Positions 8,044 to 17,289 of a stretch of DNA of 64,000 nucleotides are shown one piece after another. Source of the DNA: DASSJT01 sp963715025 (lineage in GTDB: Bacteria; Actinomycetota; Actinomycetes; Actinomycetales; Dermatophilaceae); contig CAVQQQ010000009.1 of NCBI GenBank assembly GCA_963715025.1, positions 930,001 through 994,000 of the forward strand, in the 5' to 3' direction. The translations under genes were made by a program, and so were the position numbers. The first letter of the stretch is position 1. Every line of letters begins with the position of its first letter. Under the pieces are notes generated by a model. The model did not search any database. It saw only the letters and a program-made list of their open reading frames with translations, and had not been told where the DNA came from.

Positions 8044-9728
8044 GCACCCCAGCGGGCAGCATGCCGCGCACCGACATACCCGATACCGCCCTCAGCCACC
8101 GCCAGATCCTGACCATCCTGGCCGGCCTGATGATGGGCATGTTCCTCGCAGCCCTGGACCAGACCATCGTCGCCACAGCGATCCGCACCATCGCCGACGA
8201 CCTCAAGGGCCTGGACGAGCAGGCCTGGGCGACCACCGCCTACCTGATCACCTCGACCATCGTGACCCCGCTGTACGGCAAGCTCTCGGACATCTACGGC
8301 CGCAAGAGGTTCTTCGTTGCGGCCATCACGATCTTCGTCTTCGGCTCGGTGCTGTGCACGCTGTCGCAGTCGATGTTGCAGCTGGCGTTCTTCCGAGCCT
8401 TCCAGGGCCTCGGCGCGGGCGGTCTCTTCTCCCTCGCCCTGGCGATCATCGGCGACATCGTGCCGCCGCGCGAACGGGCCAAGTACCAGGGCTACTTCCT
8501 CGCGGTCTTCGGCACCTCGAGCGTGCTCGGGCCGGTCATCGGCGGCTTCCTCGCCGGCCAGTCCACCTTGATGGGCATCGACGGATGGCGCTGGGTCTTC
8601 CTCGTGAACGTGCCGGTCGGCATCGCAGCCCTCGGGGTCGTCTCACAAACGCTCCACCTGCGCCACACCCGCCTCGACCACCGCATCGACTGGTGGGGCG
8701 CCGCGATGCTGACCGTCGGGCTCGTGCCGCTCCTGCTCGTGGCCGAGCAAGGTCGCGACTGGGGCTGGGGATCGGGCCGCTCGATGGCCTGCTTCGTGGT
8801 CGGCGCGATTGGCGTGGTTGCCTTCCTGCTCGTGGAGCGGGCCATGGGCGAGGAGGCGCTGCTTCCGCTGAGGCTGTTCAAGATCCGCACGGTCGGGGTC
8901 GCGTCGGGAACGTCGGTCCTGATCGGCATGGCAATGTTCGGCGGCCTGGCCTGCCTTCCGCTCTACCTGCAGATCGTCAAGGGCGCGACACCGACTCAGG
9001 CCGGACTGCTGCTGCTGCCGATGACCCTGGGGATCATGTCCGGCTCGGTGATCTCGGGCCAGCTCATCTCGCGGACCGGCCGCTACCGGCACTTCCCCAT
9101 CATCGGGGCCGCTCTGCTCACCCTCGCCCTGTTCGTCTTCCACTGGGTCCACGCCGATACACCGCTGTGGCAGACGATGATCGTGATGGTGTTCTTCGGG
9201 CTCGGGCTGGGCTTCAACTTCCAGCCACTCACGATCGCCGTGCAGAATGCCGTCTCCCCGCGCCTGATCGGTGTCGCCACCTCGTCGGCCACCTTCACCC
9301 GGCAGATCGGCGGCACGCTCGGCACCGCGGTGTTCCTGTCGATCCTCTTCTCGACGCTGCCCGACCGCATCGCCGCAGCCATGTCCGACGCGGCTGGCAC
9401 GGCCGACTTCCAGGCCGCCCTGCACGACCCCGCCAACGCGGCCTTCGCCCGGCAGCTAGCAGCGGCGAAGTCGTCCGGCGGGGCGGGCCAGGCCACCGGG
9501 GTGCTCAAGGACAGCTCATTCCTGAACCACCTCGACAGCCGGCTTGCCAAGCCGTTCCTCGAGGGGTTCTCGGCCTCGATGGACATCGTGTTCCTGGTCG
9601 GCTCGGGCGTGATGCTCGTGGCGTTCTTCGTGATGCTGCTGCTGCCGCACGTCGAACTGCGCGGCTCCTCGGCCTACGCCGAGCGCGGCAGGGCCGACGC
9701 AGCGGCGGATGCGACCGCGCAGCCATAG
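8040..9728 (+). CDS. DHA2-family MFS multidrug efflux transporter
   Basis: 562 residues with 14 predicted membrane helices, the EmrB/QacA (DHA2) layout. Seen: the first-helix Asp in FLAALDQTIVATAIRTIADDL, motif A GKLSDIYGRKRFF, motif C region GPVIGGFLAGQ, and a large extracellular loop around residues 440-500. It exports hydrophobic or cationic compounds by proton antiport; the substrate is unknown. It is translationally coupled to the MarR gene and followed by a 165-bp gap before the secreted peptidase. Confidence 0.92.
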   Translation: MSTPAGSMPRTDIPDTALSHRQILTILAGLMMGMFLAALDQTIVATAIRTIADDLKGLDEQAWATTAYLITSTIVTPLYGKLSDIYGRKRFFVAAITIFVFGSVLCTLSQSMLQLAFFRAFQGLGAGGLFSLALAIIGDIVPPRERAKYQGYFLAVFGTSSVLGPVIGGFLAGQSTLMGIDGWRWVFLVNVPVGIAALGVVSQTLHLRHTRLDHRIDWWGAAMLTVGLVPLLLVAEQGRDWGWGSGRSMACFVVGAIGVVAFLLVERAMGEEALLPLRLFKIRTVGVASGTSVLIGMAMFGGLACLPLYLQIVKGATPTQAGLLLLPMTLGIMSGSVISGQLISRTGRYRHFPIIGAALLTLALFVFHWVHADTPLWQTMIVMVFFGLGLGFNFQPLTIAVQNAVSPRLIGVATSSATFTRQIGGTLGTAVFLSILFSTLPDRIAAAMSDAAGTADFQAALHDPANAAFARQLAAAKSSGGAGQATGVLKDSSFLNHLDSRLAKPFLEGFSASMDIVFLVGSGVMLVAFFVMLLLPHVELRGSSAYAERGRADAAADATAQP

Positions 9729-9892
9729 GACAGCGATCGAATCGGGGTAGTCCCACGCCTTCCAAGGCCCGCGATTACCGCGATTCGGTGCACGGACGGT
9801 CTTCCAAGTGTCGGCGCCTTACGCCAGAGTGTCTCGGGGGCGCGGACACCCACCGCGCCTGCTACGTCAACGACGACGAGAGGACCCTCGAC

Positions 9893-11539
9893 ATGAGGAA
9901 GCTGGTCACGACAGTGGCCGCGGTCGGAACGCTGGGATTGGGGCTGGCGGCAACCAGCGCCACCGCGGAAGCGGCCACGAGTTCGGCCGTCCGCAGCGCC
10001 ACGAGTGCGAGCACCAACAGCTACACCCCACCGCCCATCGACTGGGGCACCTGCCCGACGGTGAGCCTGCGCAACGCGGGCGCCACCTGCGGCATGCTGA
10101 CCGTCCCGCTGGATTACGCCGCCCCTGGCGGGGCCAAGATCCAGCTCGCCGTGTCGAAGATCGCCCACAAGACGTCCGATGCCGACGCCCAGGGGATCAT
10201 GCTGGTCAACCCGGGCGGCCCGGGCGGCTCGGGACTCGGGCTCTCCCGCCTCGGGGAATTCGTCCCCAACCACGGAGGCGACCCCTACGACTGGATCGGC
10301 TTCGACCCGCGCGGCGTGCGCCGGAGCATTCCCTCCCTTACCTGCGATGGCGACTACTTCGCCACCAACCGGCCCTACTACGTGCCCGAGACCGACCAGC
10401 TGCGGGAGGCCTGGTGGGACAAGACCCGCCAGTACGCCCAAGACTGCAAGGCGGCCGGAGGTGCCCTTCTGGCCCACATGAAGACCACCGACTGGGTCGA
10501 GGACATGGAGAGCATCCGCAAGGCGCTGGGCGCGGAGCAGATCAACTACTACGGCTTCTCGTACGGCACCTACCTCGGACAGGTCTACAGCACGCTGCAC
10601 CCCGACCGGGTGCGCCGCATGGTCTGGGACGGCGTGGTGAACCCCGTCGATGTCTGGTACGACGCCAACCTCAACCAGGACGTCCAGTTCGACAAGAACA
10701 TCAAGGTCTACTTCGACTGGATCGCCAAGCACGACGACGCGTACCACTTGGGCACCGACGGCGCAGCGATCGAGGACCTCTACTACTCCATCCAGCAGGA
10801 CCTGCGGGCCCATCCGGCCGACGGCCTGGGTCCCTCGGAGTGGAACGACATCTTCGTGAGCGCCGCCTACTACGTCTACGGCTGGGAGGACGTCGCCCAC
10901 GTGCTGGTCGCCGCGGCCCACGGAGACTTCCAGCCGGCGCGGGACTACTACGGTAACCCGACCGGCCCCGGCGCCGACAACACCTACGCCAACTACCTCG
11001 CGGTGGAGTGCACGGACGCCCAGTGGCCGCAGGGATGGGGCACCTGGAGCAAGGACAACTGGAGCCTGCACGAGCAGTACCCGTTCCTGACCTGGAACAA
11101 CGCCTGGTACAACGCGCCGTGCCGCTACTGGCCGGCCAAGGCTGGCGTGCCCACCAACGTCGGCAGTTCCACCGTGCCGGGCATCCTCCTGATCGAGGAG
11201 ACCAACGACGCCGCGACGCCGTGGGCGGGCGCTATCGAGGTGCGCAAGCGCTACCCCAACGCGGTTCTGATCGAGGGCGTGGGCGGCACCACGCACGCCG
11301 GCTCGCTCTCCGGTGTCGCCTGCACCGACGACCGCATCGCCGACTACCTGCTGACCGGGGCCCTGCCGACCCGGCTCTCCGGCGACCGCTCCGACGTGCA
11401 GTGCGACCCGGTGCCGCAGCCCGAGCCGGCTCCCACGCCGGGCTTTGCCGCAGGCAGCACCACCGGGACGGGCTCCACGGTCCAGGACCGGCTCTCGCCC
11501 GACCTGCGCAAGCTGATCGCGCGCGCCGAGCGGGGCTGA
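9893..11539 (+). CDS. Secreted alpha/beta hydrolase, TAP/S33 peptidase type
   Basis: 548 residues. A signal peptide of about 28 residues (MRKLVTTV, hydrophobic core, ATAEAA) directs export. The alpha/beta-hydrolase core shows oxyanion region NPGGPGGSG, nucleophile Ser223 in GFSYG, acid Asp in IEETNDAATPW and catalytic His in GGTTHAGS; the C-terminal part is the TAP-like domain. It resembles Streptomyces tripeptidyl aminopeptidases and SlpD/E. It probably trims peptides outside the cell. The start at ATG 9893 has GAGAGGA upstream. It ends 20 bp before a strong terminator hairpin. Confidence 0.9.
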   Translation: MRKLVTTVAAVGTLGLGLAATSATAEAATSSAVRSATSASTNSYTPPPIDWGTCPTVSLRNAGATCGMLTVPLDYAAPGGAKIQLAVSKIAHKTSDADAQGIMLVNPGGPGGSGLGLSRLGEFVPNHGGDPYDWIGFDPRGVRRSIPSLTCDGDYFATNRPYYVPETDQLREAWWDKTRQYAQDCKAAGGALLAHMKTTDWVEDMESIRKALGAEQINYYGFSYGTYLGQVYSTLHPDRVRRMVWDGVVNPVDVWYDANLNQDVQFDKNIKVYFDWIAKHDDAYHLGTDGAAIEDLYYSIQQDLRAHPADGLGPSEWNDIFVSAAYYVYGWEDVAHVLVAAAHGDFQPARDYYGNPTGPGADNTYANYLAVECTDAQWPQGWGTWSKDNWSLHEQYPFLTWNNAWYNAPCRYWPAKAGVPTNVGSSTVPGILLIEETNDAATPWAGAIEVRKRYPNAVLIEGVGGTTHAGSLSGVACTDDRIADYLLTGALPTRLSGDRSDVQCDPVPQPEPAPTPGFAAGSTTGTGSTVQDRLSPDLRKLIARAERG

Positions 11540-11558
11540 CCCGCTCGGGCCAGAGCAC

Positions 11559-11606
11559 AGAGGCGGGGTATGCCGTGGACTCACGTCCGCGGCATACCCC
11601 GCCTCT
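11559..11606. terminator. Bidirectional terminator hairpin with paired octamers
   Basis: Perfect 17-bp arms (AGAGGCGGGGTATGCCG at 11559-11575, complement at 11590-11606), with an inner GGAC/GTCC stem in the loop and TCGTTTTG following on the + strand. It is 20 bp past the peptidase stop and 16 bp past the convergent E2 stop, so it can end both transcripts. Each arm carries one copy of the GTATGCCG octamer in opposite orientation. Confidence 0.9.
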
Positions 11607-11621
11607 TCGTTTTGCCTTGGC

Positions 11622-13197
11622 TCAGCCCCAGACGAGCGCCTTGGCCGGGTCCTCCAGGATCGCGGCGACATCGGCGAGGTAGCGACTGCCGAGCTCTCCG
11701 TCGACGAGCCGGTGGTCGAACGACAGCCCGAGCTGGGTGACCCAGCGCGGCTCGACCGACTCGGCGCCGTCCGGCCCGGTCACGACCCACGGCATGCGCC
11801 GGATCGCGCCGAAGGCCATGATGGCCGCCTCGCCTGCGTTGAGGATCGGCGTGCCGGTGTCGACGCCGAAGACGCCGACATTCGTGATGGTGATCGTGCC
11901 GCCGGTCATCTCAGGCGGCTGCGTGCGGCCCTCCCGGGCGGTGACGGTCAGCGCCCCGATGGCCTCGGCCAGCTCGCGCATGGTGAGCAGGTCGGCGTCC
12001 TTGATGTTGGGGACGATGAGCCCGCGCGGCGTGGCGGCCGCGATGCCGAGGTTGACGAAGTGCTTCACCGCGATCTCTTGGGCCTGCTCGTCCCAGGTGG
12101 CGTTGATCTCGGGGTTGCGGCGCACGGCGAGGCACATCGCCTTCGCCAGCACAAGGAGCGGCGTGACCTTGACGTCGGCGAATTCGCGGTCCTGCTTCAG
12201 CCGTTCGACCAGTTCCATGGTGCGGCGTGACGTCGACGGTGATCCACTCGGTGACGTGAGGCGCGGTGAAGGCCGAGCCGACCATCGCCTGGGCCATCAT
12301 CTTGCGGACACCCTTGATCGGGATTCGGGTCTCGCCCCGGCCGTTGACGGGAAGGCCTGGGCCCGCGGCGAAGGCGCCGCCGTATGCCGGCGTGCTGGGC
12401 TGGGTGCCCACGTCCGGCAGGGTGCTCGTGCCGTTGTCCCGTCCCGCGGCGTGCGCCTGGACGTCGGAGCGGGTGATGATCCCGCCCTCGCCGGATCCGA
12501 GCACCTCGTTGAGGTCGACGCCGAGGTCCTTGGCGAACTTGCGCACCGGAGGCTTCGCGAGCGCTCGGCCCCCACCGGCCCGGGCGACCGGCGCGGCGGG
12601 CGCGACCGATGCGACCGATGCGACCGATTCGACCGATGCGACCGGCGCATCGTGAGCGGGGTGAGGCGCCTGCACCGCCGGCGCGATCGAGGCTGCCGGG
12701 ACCCCTGCGGCCGGGGCCGGGGCGGCTTGACCCGACAAGGCACTCGCCCTGCGGGGACGGCGTTTGGCCTCGGTCTGCTTGACGCCGTAGCCGACCAGCA
12801 CGGCCGTGCGTCCGGTCGACGTCGTACCGCCGATCTTGCCTTCCTCGACCTCCTCCTCCGGCTTCAGCTTGGGCGCCGGGCTGCCCTCGATGCCGGGCTC
12901 GACGGCGCCTTGCGCCGGTGGAGGTGTCGCGACTTCTTCACGTGCCTGAGATGCCGACGCGGTGTCGACCGCGATGATCGGCGTGCCGACCTCGACGGTC
13001 GCGCCCTCCTCGACCAGAAGCTTCGAGACCGTGCCGGCGAACGGGACGGGGAGCTCGACCAGCGACTTGGCGGTTTCGATCTCGACGACGATGTCGTTGA
13101 CCTTGACGACGTCGCCGGGCTTGACCCGCCACGTGACGATCTCGGCCTCGGTCAGGCCCTCGCCGGGATCAGGCAGCTTGAATTCCTTGACAGACAT
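11622..13197 (-). pseudogene. Branched-chain 2-oxoacid dehydrogenase E2, frameshifted
   Basis: Dihydrolipoyl acyltransferase in two frames: residues from 13197 to about 12225 give the lipoyl domain (ETAKS lysine), Ala/Pro linker, and E3-binding domain (VRKFAKDLGVDLNEVLGSG). From about 12222 a second frame continues through the catalytic domain to DHRLVDGE (HxxxD active site). Expected VDVTRTMELV is broken by one extra base in the GCGGC at 12222-12226 (+ strand). Read through, the protein is about 525 residues and complete. It is either a true +1 mutation or a sequence error. It is the last gene of the E1alpha-E1beta-E2 operon. Confidence 0.88.
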
Positions 13198-13215
13198 GGT
13201 GATCCGCCCCTCCGA

Positions 13216-14190
13216 TCAGTAGGCCAGGGAGCGGTCGACAGCGTCGAGCACTCGGTCGAGGTCGGGGAGGTACTCCTCCTCGAGGCGGCTCGGCGGGTAC
13301 GGCAGGTTGTAGCCGCCGACCCGGAGCACGGGCGACTCGAGGTGGTAGAAGCACCGCTCCGTGATCTCCGTCGCGATCTCGGCGCCGAGGCCGCCAAACG
13401 TCGGCGCCTCGTGGACGACGACGACCCGGCCGGTCTTCTCGACCGACTTGGTCACCGTCTCGATGTCGAGGGGCGACAGCGTGCGCAGGTCGACGACCTC
13501 GAGGCTCTTGCCCTCCTCAGCCGCCGCCTGGGCCGCCTGCAGGCAGGTCTTGACCATGGGCCCGTAGGCGAGCAGGGTCGCGTGCTCGCCCTCCCGGAGG
13601 ACCATCGCCTCGTGCAGGCCCCGCGGGGCACCGCTCTCGTCGACCTCGCCCTTGTCCCAGTAGCGGCGCTTGGGCTCGTAGAAGATCACCGGGTCGTCGG
13701 TCTCGATTGCCTGCTGGATCATCCAGTAGGCGTCCTCCGCGTTCGAGCAGCAGACGACGCGCAGGCCCGCGGTGTGGGTGAAGTAGGCCTCGTTGGACTC
13801 GCTGTGGTGCTCGACCGCACCGATGCCTCCACCGACGGGGATGCGGATGACCATCGGCAGCGTCACCTTGCCCAGCGACCGGGCCCGCATCTTGGCGACC
13901 TGGCTGACGATGTGGTCGAACGCCGGGTAGACGAACCCGTCGAACTGGATCTCGACGACGGGACGGTAGCCGCGTAATGCCATCCCGATTGCCGTGCCCA
14001 CGATGCCGGCCTCCGCGAGCGGGGTGTCGGTGACGCGGTCCTCGCCGAAGTCCTTCTGGAGGCCCTCGGTGACCCGGAAGACCCCGCCGAGCTTGCCGAT
14101 GTCCTCGCCCATGAGCAGCACCTTGGGGTCGCGCTCCATGGCCGCACGGAGGCCTGCGTTGATGCCCTTGGCAATCGTCATCTGGGTCAT
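13216..14190 (-). CDS. 2-oxoisovalerate dehydrogenase E1 beta subunit
   Basis: 324 residues, full length. Typical transketolase-type E1beta sequence: LLMGEDIGKLGGVFRVTEGL, DTPLAEAGIVGTAIGMALRGYRPV and the C-terminal VHEAPTFGGLGAEIATEI. With E1alpha it decarboxylates branched-chain 2-oxoacids and passes the acyl group to E2 lipoyl, feeding valine/leucine/isoleucine breakdown or branched fatty-acid primers. ATG 14190 overlaps the E1alpha stop (ATGA). The frame is open further upstream, but inside E1alpha. It is followed after 18 bp by the E2 gene. Confidence 0.93.
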   Translation of the reverse strand: MTQMTIAKGINAGLRAAMERDPKVLLMGEDIGKLGGVFRVTEGLQKDFGEDRVTDTPLAEAGIVGTAIGMALRGYRPVVEIQFDGFVYPAFDHIVSQVAKMRARSLGKVTLPMVIRIPVGGGIGAVEHHSESNEAYFTHTAGLRVVCCSNAEDAYWMIQQAIETDDPVIFYEPKRRYWDKGEVDESGAPRGLHEAMVLREGEHATLLAYGPMVKTCLQAAQAAAEEGKSLEVVDLRTLSPLDIETVTKSVEKTGRVVVVHEAPTFGGLGAEIATEITERCFYHLESPVLRVGGYNLPYPPSRLEEEYLPDLDRVLDAVDRSLAY

Positions 14191-15392
14191 GAGTGGGCCC
14201 CCTCCCCCTCGAAGCCCGCGTGGTACTCGATGAACTGCTGCCGCTCCGCCTCGACGAGCGGGTGCTCCTCGACGTAGACGTGGTCGAACATCGACTCGCC
14301 GGTGGGGTCGGGCATGCTCAGGCAGCCCTCGCGGACCTGTGCGGCCAGCTCGTCGGCCTCGCGGTCCACCGCGTCGAAGAACTCGGCGTCGGCCTTGCCC
14401 TCGTGGGCGAGGTAGGCCTTGAAGCGTGCGATCGGGTCGCGGTGCTTCCACACCTCGACCTCGGCGGAGACCCGGTACTTCGTGGGGTCGTCGGACGTCG
14501 TGTGGGCGCCCATGCGGTAGGTGTAGGCCTCGACGAACGTCGGGCCCTGCCCGGCCCGGGCGGCGTCAAGCGCGTGCTTGGTCACGGCGTATACCGCGAG
14601 CACGTCGTTGCCGTCGACCCGGACGCCCGGGAAGCCGAAGCCGCGGGCGCGCTGGTACAGCGGGATTCGGGACTGCTTCTCGTTGGGCTCGGAGATCGCC
14701 CACTGGTTGTTCTGGCAGAAGAACACGATCGGGCTGTTGTTGACGCCCGCGAACACGAGGGACTCGCTGACGTCGCCCTGCGAGGTGGCTCCGTCTCCGA
14801 AGTAGGCGATCACCGCGGTGTCACGGTCGTCGTCGCCAGTGCCCACGGCGCCGTCGCGCTGGACTCCCATGGCGTACCCGGTGGCGTGCAGCGTCTGCGC
14901 GCCGATGACGATCGTGTAGAGGTGGAAGTTCTTCTCGTTGGGGTCCCAGCCGCCGTGGTTGACCCCGCGGAAGAGGCCGAGGAGGTTCAGCGGGTTGACG
15001 CCGCGGCACCAGGCGACGCCGTGCTCGCGGTAGGTGGGGAAGGCGTAGTCCTGGGGGCGCAGGGCACGGCCGGAGCCGACCTGGGCAGCCTCCTGGCCGA
15101 GCAGCGAGGCCCAGATGCCCAGCTCGCCCTGGCGCTGGAGGGCGGTGGCCTCGGCGTCGACGCGCCGGATCAGCACGAGGTCGCGGTAGAAACCGCGGAG
15201 GTCGTCGTCGGTCAGGTGCTGCACGAACTCGTCGTAGTCCGGCCGCTCCAGCCGCTGGCCTTCGGGGGTCAGGAGCTGGACCATGTCTGGTCCACCATCG
15301 CCGACCTCAGGGACGGGGGCAGTCAGCCGGTCGAAGTCCGGGGACGAATCGACGTCCACGGAAGCCCCGGCTGCGACAGCGTTGTCGCTCAC
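14187..15392 (-). CDS. 2-oxoisovalerate dehydrogenase E1 alpha subunit
   Basis: 401 residues. The thiamine-diphosphate motif GDGATSQGDVSESLVFAGVNNSPIVFFCQNNQWAIS (GDG..NN) is present, as are the phosphorylation-loop-like YRMGAHTTSDDPTKYR and HGVAWCRG. Start chosen at GTG 15392, which follows an ideal AAAGGAG five bases upstream; a longer frame to 15446 lacks one. First gene of the bkd operon; with E1beta it forms the decarboxylase. The 219 bp upstream (15393-15611) should hold its promoter; I see no clear operator there, only one octamer copy at 15504. Confidence 0.93.
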   Translation of the reverse strand: MSDNAVAAGASVDVDSSPDFDRLTAPVPEVGDGGPDMVQLLTPEGQRLERPDYDEFVQHLTDDDLRGFYRDLVLIRRVDAEATALQRQGELGIWASLLGQEAAQVGSGRALRPQDYAFPTYREHGVAWCRGVNPLNLLGLFRGVNHGGWDPNEKNFHLYTIVIGAQTLHATGYAMGVQRDGAVGTGDDDRDTAVIAYFGDGATSQGDVSESLVFAGVNNSPIVFFCQNNQWAISEPNEKQSRIPLYQRARGFGFPGVRVDGNDVLAVYAVTKHALDAARAGQGPTFVEAYTYRMGAHTTSDDPTKYRVSAEVEVWKHRDPIARFKAYLAHEGKADAEFFDAVDREADELAAQVREGCLSMPDPTGESMFDHVYVEEHPLVEAERQQFIEYHAGFEGEGAHS

Positions 15393-15611
15393 AGGTACTC
15401 CTTTATCCGCGGCGGCCACGGTGGTGGCCGATTTGGGTCGGGCCACGCCCGCTGGAAGGGGTTGCCTCCGGTGCGCGCGCAGCGATCAAACCCCGGCCAG
15501 CCTGTATGCCGTCTGCAGTGACGGGAGTGTCCGGGGTCACCTTTGTGCCTCGACAGGGAGACTACCCGCCGAGAGTTCGCGCCTCACAATCCAGGCAGCG
15601 GTCCGGTCTCG

Positions 15612-16043
15612 CTACCGGGACTCGAGAACCTGCTTGGCCCGCTCCAGCCCAGCGACCTCCGAGTTCATCGACCTCTGGACCATGCCACCCAGGAGCAGGC
15701 GCTTGAGACCGCCCAGCTCGGCTCCGAGCTCCAGGCTCACCTGGGTGCCCCCTGCCACCGGCGCGAAGGCCCAGACCCCGTGTGGCCGTACCGGCCCGGC
15801 GATTACCTCGAACGCGAAACCCTTGTTGGGCTCGAACGCGGTGACCGTGAAGTCCGAGGCGATCGACCTCCCGGCTGGCCCCGCGATCATCTGCCGGTAG
15901 ACCGCCCCCTTGCCGTAGGCGCCCTCCCGCCGGATGGATCGCACCAGCGGACGCCACTTCGGGTCGTTCTCGCAGTCGGAGAGAAAGTCGAAGACCTCCT
16001 CGAGCGGACGCGCTATGACGACGGTGTTCCTGGCACTGGGCAT
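15612..16043 (-). CDS. SRPBCC family protein (polyketide cyclase-like)
   Basis: 143 residues with a START-like fold: NTVVIARPLEEVFDFLSDCENDPKWRP at the N terminus, FEPNKGFAFEVIAGPVRPHGVWAF strands and a long C-terminal helix ending ERAKQVLESR. Likely binds a hydrophobic ligand; no reaction can be assigned. ATG 16043 is preferred over the upstream 16088 because the domain begins there. It is isolated from hisC by a hairpin (16137-16167), so it is probably a separate transcript. Confidence 0.8.
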   Translation of the reverse strand: MPSARNTVVIARPLEEVFDFLSDCENDPKWRPLVRSIRREGAYGKGAVYRQMIAGPAGRSIASDFTVTAFEPNKGFAFEVIAGPVRPHGVWAFAPVAGGTQVSLELGAELGGLKRLLLGGMVQRSMNSEVAGLERAKQVLESR

Positions 16044-16136
16044 GGCTTCGACCCTTCGGCTCCGGGGCGCGCAGATCCTCGCACCCATTCAAGCGCGAGC
16101 CGGCTCCGTCAGGCACCGCATCGACCACATTGTCGA

Positions 16137-16167
16137 GGTATGCCGGAAAGCGGCTTCCCGGCATACC
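16137..16167. terminator. Terminator hairpin with paired octamers downstream of hisC
   Basis: Arms GGTATGCCGG (16137-16146) and CCGGCATACC (16158-16167) are perfect; the 11-base loop can extend the stem through AAG/CTT. It lies 10 bp beyond the hisC stop on the minus strand. There is no T-run, as often in high-GC actinobacteria. Like the hairpin at 11559 it is built from two inverted octamers. Confidence 0.75.
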
Positions 16168-16177
16168 CTGACCTCGC

Positions 16178-17260
16178 CTAGAGCTGGGACCGGAACGCGG
16201 ACGCGATCTCGAGCAGCCGGTCGTTGGCCTCGGTCTCCGCGACGGTGACGCGCACTCCGTCGTCGCCGTACTGGCGCACCATGAGCGCGGCGTCCTCGCA
16301 GGCGGCGGCGAAGTCGCCGCTGCGCTCTCCCAGACCGAACCACACGAAGTTGGCCTGGCTGTCGGGGATGTCCCAGCCCTGCGCCCGCAGGCCGGCGATG
16401 ACCCGGGATCGCTCTCCCACAAGGGATTCCACGCGCTCCCCGAGTTCGTCATAGGCGGCGAGGGAGGCCACGGCCGCCTCCTGCGCGATGCTGTTGACGC
16501 CGAAGGGTACTGCGGTCTTGCGGAGGGCCGACGCGACCGGCTCGCGGGCGACCGCATAGCCCACGCGCAGGCCCGCGAGCCCGTAGGCCTTCGAGAAGGT
16601 GCGCAGCACGGCGACATTGGGGAACTCGCGGTAGAGCGAGAGTGCATCGGGGGCATCGTCGGACCGGACGAACTCGACGTAGGCCTCGTCGATGACCACC
16701 AGCACCCGATGCGGCACGCGCTCCAGGAACCGGTGCAGCTCGGAGTGGGTGACGATCGGGCCGGTCGGGTTGTTGGGCGTGCAGACCAGTACGACCTTGG
16801 TGCGGGCGCTGATGGCCGCCAGCATCGCGTCGAGCCGGTGGCGGGCGTGTTCGTCGAGGCCGACCTGCACCGACTCGGCACCGGCCAGGGCAGTGACGAT
16901 CGGGTACGCCTCGAAGGAGCGCCACGCGTAGACCACCTCGTCGCCGGCGTCGCACGTGGCCTGGATGATCTGGCCCAGAACGCCGACCGAGCCGGTGCCC
17001 GTGGCGATGTGCTCGGGCGGCACGCCCAGGCGCTCAGCGAGGGCCTCTGTGAGGGCCGTCACCGCCATGTCGGGATAGCGGTTGATCCGCGTTGCGGCCT
17101 CTTGGACGACCTTCAGCACGCTGGGCAGCGGCGGGTAGGGATTCTCGTTGCTGGAGACCTTGTAGGCCGTGACTCCCTCGTGCACTGGTGCGGGCTTGCC
17201 GGGCTTGTAGGCCGGCAGCCCGTCGAGCGCCTTGCGCAGCTGGACATCGTCGTCGCTCAT
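16178..17260 (-). CDS. hisC: Histidinol-phosphate / aromatic aminotransferase
   Basis: 360 residues, class II PLP aminotransferase. Seen: SSNENPYPPLPSV, PNNPTGPIV, DEAYVEF, and the PLP lysine in RTFSKAYGLAGLRVGYA, followed by the arginine of the carboxylate site. It converts imidazole-acetol phosphate to histidinol phosphate; standing alone outside a his operon and beside bkd/paa genes, it could instead be an aromatic amino acid aminotransferase (Pat type). ATG 17260 is chosen; a GTG three codons upstream is possible. It follows the 540-residue membrane protein gene with a 29-bp gap, so the two may share a transcript. Confidence 0.87.
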   Translation of the reverse strand: MSDDDVQLRKALDGLPAYKPGKPAPVHEGVTAYKVSSNENPYPPLPSVLKVVQEAATRINRYPDMAVTALTEALAERLGVPPEHIATGTGSVGVLGQIIQATCDAGDEVVYAWRSFEAYPIVTALAGAESVQVGLDEHARHRLDAMLAAISARTKVVLVCTPNNPTGPIVTHSELHRFLERVPHRVLVVIDEAYVEFVRSDDAPDALSLYREFPNVAVLRTFSKAYGLAGLRVGYAVAREPVASALRKTAVPFGVNSIAQEAAVASLAAYDELGERVESLVGERSRVIAGLRAQGWDIPDSQANFVWFGLGERSGDFAAACEDAALMVRQYGDDGVRVTVAETEANDRLLEIASAFRSQL

Positions 17261-17289
17261 GCCGGCCACTGTATTGCCCAGCCAATCCG

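Noticed and set aside
7931..9892. Continuous plus frame upstream of the secreted peptidase
   Set aside because: It is an out-of-frame reading of the MFS gene; the true gene starts at the signal peptide, 9893.
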